Assembly: GCA_039029315.1 (NCBI GenBank)
Contig: JBCCGK010000220.1
Span: 1 to 5,033 of the forward strand
Direction of reading: 5' to 3'
DNA from: JBCCCJ01 sp039029315
GTDB taxonomy: Bacteria > Bacteroidota > Bacteroidia > J057
Length of the DNA stretch: 5,033 nt
Below, in pieces: positions 1-5,033 of the stretch. Within the stretch, counting starts at the first letter, position 1. Each line of letters opens with the position of its first letter. The notes below the pieces were generated by a model. That model ran no database searches and had not been told where the DNA came from. It saw only the letters and a list, made by a program, of their open reading frames with translations. The position numbers were made by a program, and so were the translations under genes.

Positions 1-913
1 GAGAGACAACTTTGTCTGGCAAGTCATTGCTGATCACTCCGGCATTGACCGTGATGGCTGTTCCGCCAGTATAGTTGATCCCGGCTGGCAGGGCGACCTT
101 GTTGCCATTGGAAATCTCGAGAGAATCGCCCACCAGAGAGAGCATTTGCAATTCATTGGTAGGATTGGCGTCGGCATCCTCGACAAGATCTGTAGAGCTA
201 ATGGTGAAATTGGGATAGGTGCCAGTAATGCTAGTTGCACCTCCGGGCGTGAGAGAGACAACTTTGTCTGGCAAGTCATTGCTGATCACTCCGGCATTGA
301 CCGTGATGGCTGTTCCGCCAGTATAGTTGATTCCGGCTGGCAGGGCGACCTTATTGCCATTGGAAATCTCGAGAGAATCGCCCACCAGAGAGAGCATTTG
401 CAATTCATTGGTAGGATTGGCATCAGCATCCTCGACATTGTCTGTAGAGCTGATGGTGAAGTTGGGATAGGTGCCAGTAATGACGGTGCTTCCGTTACCA
501 ATCAGAGAAACCGTCTGATCCGGATCCGAGTTGGAGATGGTCGTCCCATTGATATCGATGCCATTCCCTTCTGTGTAGGCAATCGGAGGAGGAATATGCA
601 CTTTGTTTCCATTACTGATCCCTAATGAGTCGCCCACAAAGCTCAAATTTTGCAATTCATTGGTGGGGTTGGCATCAGCATCCTCGACATTGTCTGTAGA
701 GCTGATGGTGAAGTTGGGATAGTTGCCAGTAATGGCGGTGCTTCCGTTACCAATCAGAGAAACCGTCTGATCCGGATCCGAGTTGGAGATGGTCGTCCCA
801 TTGATATCGATGCCATTCCCTTCTGTGTAGACAATCGGAGGAGGAATATGCACTTTGTTTCCATTACTGATCCCTAATGAGTCGCCAAAAAAACTCAAAT
901 TCTGCAATTCATT
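1..913 (-). repeat. 252-bp tandem repeat array inside the large repeat gene (3 full units plus a partial)
   Basis: In coding order the units are 913-662, 661-410, 409-158 and 157-1, the last cut by the window edge. The period is exactly 252 bp (84 codons), so gain or loss of a unit keeps the frame. By eye, units 1 and 2 differ at about 9 of 252 positions, and units 3 and 4 at 2 of the 157 visible positions (80/332 and 101/353). Units 1-2 encode NKVHIPPPI and NGIDINGTTISNSDPDQ, whereas units 3-4 encode NKVALPAGI and TAITVNAGVISNDLPD. The array therefore reads A-A-B-B. A degenerate half unit precedes it in register (residues 251-307). The pattern fits recent duplication by unequal recombination or slippage. 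The array continues beyond the left edge, so total copy number is unknown. Confidence 0.95.
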
Positions 914-1834
914 GGCGGGGTTGGCATCGGCATCGTCGAAGTTGGTGGTGGAGAAGAGGGCAAAGTTGGGATAGGTTCCTGTCACAGAGATAGCACCAGT
1001 TCCCAAAATAGAGACAGGCTGGTCAGGAAGTGTATTCGCAATATTGTTGCCCTGTATAGAAATTCCGGTTCCGGCTGTATAGATCTCTCCGTTGTCATTG
1101 GCTGGTTCCCAATGTTGATTCATGCTATCCCATTTTAGCACCTGTCCATTCGCTGCTGTGTTGAGGAATGGGGCGAGATCCATGCCCCCAAGCCCGCTTA
1201 CTTCTGGTGAGGGATACGTACCACTCAAATCACCAGTAGCGGCGGTGACATTGGTAATATCATCAGAAGCGTCAATGTCTCCAGTATTCTGGATACTTGA
1301 TCCATTAATAGAGATTCCCTGGCCTGCCTGATAAATCGTAGGATCAGTCGCCTCCCAGTTTGATCCATTCCATTGAAGGATTTGCCCTGCATTGGCTGCA
1401 TTGGGATCTACATCGATCAAGTCTGTAATGGACAAACTGTCTACCGTTCTGGCCTTATCAGCAAACAGGCTATAGGGGACGCTGACCAACCGGCTGCTTC
1501 CCATATCCATAGAATTGCCACCAATGCTAAAAAACACCTGGAGATCATAGTTTCCATGGGACCAATCCAGCGCAGACAAACTCCCCTGAACCGAAGTCCC
1601 TTCACCAATGATGACCGTAAACAAGCCATAATCGTTGGTGGTTACATTGTGAAACTCTTCGAACTTGAGGGTATCTGATTGAAGGATTTGAAACGTTGCC
1701 TTGACGAAAGAGTTCGTCCACAAGGCATTGCCATCTCTTACGATGGCCTGATAGGATATTCCATATGGGGTTTGGCTATAGAGAAAGGAAAATGAAGTAA
1801 AAAAAAATAAAAGCGCTAAGTACAATTTCCGCAT
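1..1834 (-). CDS. Large exported repeat protein with N-terminal YQAI domain, 3'-truncated by window edge
   Basis: The frame is open from ATG at 1834 to the left edge (611 codons, no stop), so the C-terminus is unseen. An in-frame TAA lies 4 codons upstream, which fixes this start. Residues 1-20 are a signal peptide (MRK, hydrophobic core, cut at YS|Q). Residues 21-135 form the N-terminal domain seen in many Bacteroidota surface proteins (GISYQAIVRDG at 25-35, VPYSLFADKA at 119-128). GQILQW (150-155), GDLSGTYPSP (201-210) and GQVLKW (230-235) follow. From residue 251 there is a half unit, then 84-residue units starting at 308, 392, 476 and 560, each beginning NELQ and ending in an acidic DADANP stretch. 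Such repeats are common in long fibre-like Bacteroidota proteins. It is a paralogue of the protein at 2948-4843. An adhesin or surface fibre role is inference. The missing end could carry a T9SS sorting domain or a domain like its paralogue's C-terminus. Confidence 0.9.
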   Translation of the reverse strand, partial: MRKLYLALLFFFTSFSFLYSQTPYGISYQAIVRDGNALWTNSFVKATFQILQSDTLKFEEFHNVTTNDYGLFTVIIGEGTSVQGSLSALDWSHGNYDLQVFFSIGGNSMDMGSSRLVSVPYSLFADKARTVDSLSITDLIDVDPNAANAGQILQWNGSNWEATDPTIYQAGQGISINGSSIQNTGDIDASDDITNVTAATGDLSGTYPSPEVSGLGGMDLAPFLNTAANGQVLKWDSMNQHWEPANDNGEIYTAGTGISIQGNNIANTLPDQPVSILGTGAISVTGTYPNFALFSTTNFDDADANPANELQNLSFFGDSLGISNGNKVHIPPPIVYTEGNGIDINGTTISNSDPDQTVSLIGNGSTAITGNYPNFTISSTDNVEDADANPTNELQNLSFVGDSLGISNGNKVHIPPPIAYTEGNGIDINGTTISNSDPDQTVSLIGNGSTVITGTYPNFTISSTDNVEDADANPTNELQMLSLVGDSLEISNGNKVALPAGINYTGGTAITVNAGVISNDLPDKVVSLTPGGATSITGTYPNFTISSTDLVEDADANPTNELQMLSLVGDSLEISNGNKVALPAGINYTGGTAITVNAGVISNDLPDKVVS

Positions 1835-2172
1835 GGTATGATTTGGTTAAAAAGTTGATTCTAACAGGGTACATAGCAGAAATCTGTCTCTCTAATTGGG
1901 AAGAGAGTAGAAGAAAAAATGTGGGAAAAATAGCAAAGGAGATGCTGTGAGTAAGGTAGCAACTATTTAGGATTTACCCAAATTTCGTAGGATCGTCCCA
2001 TCCTGCCATGAGTCGTAAGGAAAGGAGGGGGATATGGGGTGAATAAGAGCTGTCGCAGCGAGGTGGAAGGTCTGTAAATCAGAACATTATCCAGCTTGCT
2101 GCGACTAAGTGGTCAGGGGAAGATAAGGAAGGGCCAGAACCAACAGCCAGCCTCTTGCTTTCTTTTTTTTCT
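1835..2172. other. Intergenic region, 338 bp, no gene seen
   Basis: This gap separates the T9SS-sorted gene from the downstream repeat gene. I see no convincing ORF, tRNA or canonical intrinsic terminator. It must hold the 5' leader and any promoter of the repeat gene, but I found no TAnnTTTG box; the nearest resemblance on the minus strand is GAAATTTG (1990-1983), without a matching upstream TTG. It contains a long-loop inverted repeat at 2052-2105. After the T9SS gene's stop the transcript is A-rich and has no T-run hairpin, so read-through into the repeat gene is possible. Confidence 0.6.
2052..2105. repeat. Imperfect inverted repeat with long loop in intergenic region
   Basis: GTCGCAGCGAG at 2052-2062 pairs with CTTGCTGCGAC at 2095-2105: 10 Watson-Crick pairs and one possible G-U pair, enclosing a 32-nt loop. 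No T-run follows on either strand, so it is not a standard intrinsic terminator. It could be a leader RNA structure or a protein site, or chance; nothing in the sequence decides this. Confidence 0.35.
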
Positions 2173-2682
2173 TTATCTTTTTTCAATCTTATGGGAAATC
2201 TGCCCTTTCCCATTGCGGTCCTTTATCATCAGCAAATATCTTCCTGAAGCTAATTCAGAGAGATTGAACTGATATGTCAGGAATCCTGATCCTTGTAATA
2301 CTTTTGTCAAATCCGGTAAGGCTCTTCCGCGAAGATCATACAGCCTCACCTCCAAATTCACAGGAATATCTGAGGTGAGTTCGACAGTCAATAGGTCGGA
2401 AGTTGGATTGGGATAAATGGAATAATCAACTGTCTGCTCCAGCAATTCATCTTCAATTCCAACCATTCCCAGATTGGATTGTTGGAACCCTTGCGTCAAA
2501 ACAAGGCTGCCGTTGATCAGGGTTGCTGTTGCCGTCTCTCCGGCAGTTGCTGATAGATCAATGGTTCCACTGGAGACCTGATGACCATAACTGGCAATTA
2601 CCTGTCGTTCAATGGTCAGTTGTCCCATCACCATTTGGAGACTGAGACAGAGAAATATGAGAATTCCGATAACATGAGGCAT
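2173..2682 (-). CDS. Small secreted protein with C-terminal T9SS type A sorting domain
   Basis: This complete 169-residue protein should cross the inner membrane by Sec and the outer membrane by the type IX system. Residues 1-20 are a hydrophobic signal peptide cut at MG|Q; its n-region has no Lys or Arg, only His3. An in-frame TAA 5 codons upstream leaves ATG at 2682 as the only sensible start, and no Shine-Dalgarno is present. Residues 21-68 (ERQVIAS at 25-31, GETATATL at 48-55, LTQGFQQ at 62-68) match a short module common in Bacteroidota ahead of sorting domains. Residues 87-169 are the sorting domain: YPNPT (90-94), LYDLRGR (114-120), LSELASGRYLL (141-151) and HKIEK (164-168). In the T9SS this tail directs export and is usually removed, with the protein attached to surface lipopolysaccharide or released. 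The mature part would be only about 65 residues, with no catalytic motif. It lies between two fibre-like paralogues, but a partnership is inference. Confidence 0.93.
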   Translation of the reverse strand: MPHVIGILIFLCLSLQMVMGQLTIERQVIASYGHQVSSGTIDLSATAGETATATLINGSLVLTQGFQQSNLGMVGIEDELLEQTVDYSIYPNPTSDLLTVELTSDIPVNLEVRLYDLRGRALPDLTKVLQGSGFLTYQFNLSELASGRYLLMIKDRNGKGQISHKIEKR

Positions 2683-2947
2683 GATGGAGGATGGTTAGGA
2701 TCAAATAGAAAAGAAGGAATAAGTTAGCAGCTGGCTGTGGCCTGACTGAAAAGTGATGATCAGATCGAATGATGCCTGTTGATGACCAAATTTAGAATGA
2801 AAACAGGACTCATTTGCAGAGAAAAGTTCAAGGCTTGACATTCTTTCTTTATTTGACATTCAACAGAAACTGTCTGATTTTCTACCAGAAATGATGAAGT
2901 GCTTCCCTATTACGAAGAGAATATCTAACGGAAGATAGTGATTTTTT
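2683..2947. other. Intergenic region, 265 bp, with candidate promoter for the T9SS-sorted gene
   Basis: It separates the end of the 631-residue fibre-like gene from the start of the T9SS-sorted gene. No ORF or RNA gene is evident. On the minus strand, just past the upstream gene's stop, only weak 4-5 bp hairpins are visible (for example ATCT/AGAT near 2925-2940), without a T-run, so no terminator is called. TTTGACATTC and CTTGACATTC repeat directly at 2854-2863 and 2834-2843. The candidate -7 box lies at 2787-2794. Confidence 0.5.
2787..2794 (-). promoter_or_regulatory. Candidate Bacteroidota -7 box (TAAATTTG)
   Basis: Read on the minus strand, this is TAAATTTG, a perfect match to the TAnnTTTG -7 consensus of Bacteroidota housekeeping promoters. 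It would place the transcript start near 2780, giving a leader of about 100 nt before the ATG at 2682. The expected upstream TTG/TTTG about 20 bp further is poor (only CTG), so this is a motif match in a sensible place rather than a firm promoter. Confidence 0.35.
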
Positions 2948-4843
2948 TCATTCGTCTAGCCGCCGTCGAATCACTTCATAGGATTCATACCCTTTTCGGA
3001 CACACTTGACTTCCCAATCAAAGGAATAATTGCCTTTGCCATCTGCCAGTTCGCCCACGAGAAATCCTTTCTCACTTTTCTGAACAGCAGCTAATCCCTT
3101 GCTGGACAGAGACAAAGGTGTAAGAATAATCGTCATTGTCTCTGCATTGGCAATCAAGCGAAAGTGTTCGGGAAATTCGATTTGTGCCCTTCCATTGATC
3201 AATGTACTGCTTCCTCTGAGGTAAGCTGCTGCTTCGGGGCCCTCAAGACTGGCATACCAGATTTCCTTGTCTGCTTGACTTGGGTGTCGCATGCGAAAGT
3301 TCTTCGTATCCCCGAACACCTCCCCTTGACCTGAAGCATTGATGATGATACCTGCTTTCTCGGTTCCACTCGCATTCAGAACAGTTACCTTGCCATTGTT
3401 TGCCCCTGAACTGGAGGTGCTGATCCTGACATTGTCTATGCCGTTGGCCCCTCTGGTTTGGAGTGTCCCTGCACCATTGGTCAGAACATCGGCATAATAT
3501 CTGATTGATCCACTCGCATTCACGCCACTGAAACTTCCATCCACAGCCAGTTGAGTAGGGGGATTGTTGACGCCTATGCCGATCTGGCTATTGGACATAA
3601 TGGTCAAAGCTGTATTGGCCGTAAGGCTTCCCCCTATCCCGATTTTGAATCTGTCGGCATCACTGTTGTCGACTCCAAAACTGATTCTGTCACTGCCTCC
3701 AACCGCAAACTTGGCAATGGCATCTCCGCTTCCAACGTTGTGGATGCGAAGACCATCTGTGATAGAATTCGAATTGGTTTGGAGTTCAAAAGAAGTGGCA
3801 GGAGTGGTCGTTCCAAATCCGACACTTCCATTGGCAAAGAGCGCCAAGCCAGAAGTGCTGGTGAAGTATCCTGCTGCCCCTGCGCCATTGTTGGTGGCAT
3901 ACAAGGCTGCATAATCTGTATCTGTAGAGTTAGCAGAAATAAATACGCCATCCTCAGATCCACTTTGAGGATTGTTGATGCGTACGCCTCCGCCATCTAC
4001 TCTAAAGCGATATCCACCGGCATTGCTGGTACCGATGCTCACATCTCCTGCTTGATAGTGGATATTGTTCCCCACAGTCTGCCAGGGTGATGGGACCACA
4101 CTGTCGGTGGCCGGTGTCCACTGGTTCCCGGTCCATTTGAGGACTTGTCCTGAAGCCGGAGGAGTGGAAGAAAGCGCATGGCCAGCCAATTTGGATACCA
4201 CTGGAGAAGGGTAGGTGCCACTGAGATCGCCGCCTGCAGCTGTCGTATTGGTGATATCATCAGTTGCATCGGTATCGCCAGTATTGCTCACGATCCCATT
4301 GCTGATATTGATCCCGGCGCCTCCAGAGTAGGCAATGAGATCCTGACTAACCCATTCTGTTCCATTCCAGGCAAGAATTTGTCCATTCATCGGGGGCGTT
4401 CCATTGACTTCAACCAGATCAAATATGGACATCTTTTCTGCCGTTCTTGCTCGATCGGCATAGAAAGCATAAGGCACAGTGAGTAACCGTTCAGTGCCCA
4501 TATCTACGAGGCCATTTCCCATGTCTATTCTGACTTTCAGTTCCGTTGGGTTGGCTACCCAGTTGATTAAACCGAATTGTCCCACTACCGCGTTTCCATT
4601 TCCAACCGTAGCTAGCAACAATCCATAGCCATTGGTCGTAAGGGATTGGGTTTCCTGATAGACAGCCTGTCCGGTCTGGACGATTGAGAATTCGACTGTG
4701 ACAGGGGTATTGATCATCAATTGGTTACCATTTCGGATGATGGCCTGATAACGGATACCTTGTGGGACTTCCTGAGCAAGTAAGCTCGGTAAGAAGAGCA
4801 ATGTGACCCAGCCAAACAGAATTACAGAGAGCAGTTTCTTCAT
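2948..4843 (-). CDS. Exported fibre-like surface protein with YQAI domain and conserved C-terminal domain
   Basis: This complete 631-residue protein is read from ATG at 4843; a TTG two codons upstream is less likely because the ATG is directly followed by a normal MKK signal peptide. Residues 1-23 are the signal peptide (LLA|Q). Residues 24-135 form the YQAI domain (GIRYQAIIRNG at 29-39, VPYAFYADRA at 123-132). GQILAW (154-159), GDLSGTYPSP (205-214) and GQVLKW (232-237) follow, as in the paralogue at 1-1834. The middle holds tail-fibre-like 'GIGT-x-x-P' segments (VSIGTSN near 268, VGFGTTTP near 341, IGIGVNNP near 421) in Gly/Asn/Ser-rich sequence. The last 120 residues are a compact domain with HPSQADKEIWYASLEGPEAA (520-539), YLRG (541-544) and a final VRKGYESYEVIRR. 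I know this pattern from other bacterial fibre-like proteins but cannot name the family. It has no T9SS tail and no recognisable S74 chaperone motif. Function is unknown; a surface structural or adhesive role is inference. Confidence 0.93.
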   Translation of the reverse strand: MKKLLSVILFGWVTLLFLPSLLAQEVPQGIRYQAIIRNGNQLMINTPVTVEFSIVQTGQAVYQETQSLTTNGYGLLLATVGNGNAVVGQFGLINWVANPTELKVRIDMGNGLVDMGTERLLTVPYAFYADRARTAEKMSIFDLVEVNGTPPMNGQILAWNGTEWVSQDLIAYSGGAGINISNGIVSNTGDTDATDDITNTTAAGGDLSGTYPSPVVSKLAGHALSSTPPASGQVLKWTGNQWTPATDSVVPSPWQTVGNNIHYQAGDVSIGTSNAGGYRFRVDGGGVRINNPQSGSEDGVFISANSTDTDYAALYATNNGAGAAGYFTSTSGLALFANGSVGFGTTTPATSFELQTNSNSITDGLRIHNVGSGDAIAKFAVGGSDRISFGVDNSDADRFKIGIGGSLTANTALTIMSNSQIGIGVNNPPTQLAVDGSFSGVNASGSIRYYADVLTNGAGTLQTRGANGIDNVRISTSSSGANNGKVTVLNASGTEKAGIIINASGQGEVFGDTKNFRMRHPSQADKEIWYASLEGPEAAAYLRGSSTLINGRAQIEFPEHFRLIANAETMTIILTPLSLSSKGLAAVQKSEKGFLVGELADGKGNYSFDWEVKCVRKGYESYEVIRRRLDE

Positions 4844-4866
4844 GTTCAAAAAAATTATGAGATAAG

Positions 4867-4869
4867 TTA
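4867..4869. repeat. Left target-site duplication (TTA) of the MITE-like element
   Basis: TTA directly precedes the GAGACTG end of the fold-back element and is matched by TTA at 5031-5033 on the other side. A 3-bp duplication alone has a 1 in 64 chance of arising by luck, so it supports insertion only together with the terminal inverted repeats. Confidence 0.55.
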
Positions 4870-5030
4870 GAGACTGTTTTGCAATTTGTGCTGAGAATTT
4901 TTATGATGTATTTTTTTCTCAAACAAGGCTCTTTTTTGTTCTCATAGTAGGGCTATGAGAACAAAAAAAGCTGTAGGATGAGGAAAAAAGACGCATACAA
5001 AAAATAAGTGACAGATTTTCAAACAGTCTC
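4870..5030. mobile_element. 161-bp fold-back MITE-like element (non-autonomous)
   Basis: The ends are inverted repeats: 4870-4889 and the reverse complement of 5011-5030 share a perfect GAGACTGTTT and match at 16 of 20 positions. The midpoint (4950) coincides with the centre of a perfect 16-bp palindrome, and the arms between also pair roughly (ATTTTT, T-runs and CTCA in matching places with small indels), so the whole element folds back on itself. TTA flanks it on both sides. It has no coding capacity. Short, non-coding, palindromic DNA with terminal repeats and a target duplication is the definition of a MITE. Ends beginning GAG with TNA duplications are known in part of the IS5 family, so an IS5-type transposase in trans is my best guess. 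It ends 26 bp upstream of the start codon at 4843. Confidence 0.65.
4932..4968. repeat. Perfect 16-bp palindrome at the centre of the MITE
   Basis: Arms at 4932-4947 (TTTTTTGTTCTCATAG) and 4953-4968 are exact reverse complements around a 5-nt loop, TAGGG. The T-run comes first and the A-run last on both strands, the reverse of a standard intrinsic terminator (A-run, GC stem, T-run). It would form a strong hairpin in RNA from either strand, including the leader of the gene starting at 4843 if transcription begins further right. Confidence 0.9.
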
Positions 5031-5033
5031 TTA
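5031..5033. repeat. Right target-site duplication (TTA) of the MITE-like element
   Basis: TTA directly follows the CAGTCTC end of the element and is the last triplet of the window. It matches TTA at 4867-4869. No flanking sequence beyond it is visible, so a longer duplication cannot be tested. Confidence 0.5.

Noticed and set aside
146..877. Two plus-strand open frames (146-625 and 650-877) with repeated sequence
   Set aside because: They lie antisense to the 252-bp repeats of the minus-strand gene. Their apparent internal repeats simply mirror that array, and they lack a signal peptide or known motif.
1..913. CRISPR array or duplicated gene cassette
   Set aside because: The period is 252 bp with no short repeat/spacer alternation, and every unit is an in-frame part of one open reading frame.
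2948..3328. S74 endosialidase-type chaperone domain at the end of the fibre-like protein
   Set aside because: The typical 'SD-x-R-x-K' region and helical tail are not visible; the C-terminal pattern is a different one.
3551..4486. Plus-strand open frames at 3551-4090, 3564-3914 and 4178-4486
   Set aside because: They are antisense to the well-supported 631-residue protein, have Cys/Ile/Arg-rich unnatural composition, and match no family I recognise.
4844..4849. TTG start two codons before the ATG at 4843
   Set aside because: TTG is a rare start, and the ATG is followed at once by a normal MKK signal peptide; no ribosome binding site favours the TTG.
4931..4969. Bidirectional intrinsic terminator
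   Set aside because: The stem is strong, but on both strands the T-run is upstream and the A-run downstream, opposite to a terminator.
4870..5033. End of a full-length insertion sequence
   Set aside because: Both inverted ends and a matching TTA on each side occur within 167 bp, so the element is complete and short; no transposase frame is present.

Overview
The window looks like DNA from a Bacteroidota bacterium, probably a free-living lineage such as the Saprospiria; the class is a guess. The evidence is a C-terminal type IX secretion (T9SS) sorting domain in one small protein, two large surface-type proteins with the 'GI-x-YQAI-x-R' N-terminal domain typical of this phylum, signal peptides cut just before Gln, no Shine-Dalgarno-like sites, and one candidate TAnnTTTG promoter box.

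All three genes are on the minus strand, so they read from right to left. (1) 4843-2948 is a complete 631-residue exported fibre-like protein. (2) 2682-2173 is a 169-residue secreted protein with a T9SS type A sorting domain. (3) 1834-1 is the first 611 residues of another fibre-like protein, whose 3' end lies beyond the left edge. This last gene is open for its whole visible length and carries a tandem array of 84-residue (252-bp) units that runs off the window. Proteins 1 and 3 are paralogues: they share a signal peptide, the YQAI domain, a GQ-x-L-x-W segment, a DITN...GDLSGTYPSP segment and a second GQVLKW segment in the same order. They differ after about residue 245. The gaps of 265 and 338 bp argue against a tightly coupled operon.

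The right end (4870-5030) holds a 161-bp fold-back element with terminal inverted repeats starting GAGACTGTTT, a perfect 16-bp palindrome exactly at its centre, and TTA on both sides. I read it as a small non-autonomous transposable element (MITE), probably mobilised by an IS5-type transposase, inserted 26 bp upstream of gene 1's start codon.

No RNA gene, CRISPR array, transposase gene or defence system is visible. The three proteins are probably exported or cell-surface products. A joint role in adhesion or an extracellular matrix is inference from architecture, not shown by the sequence. The window starts inside a near-identical repeat and ends at the outer edge of the mobile element, which suggests a whole contig broken at two repeats.
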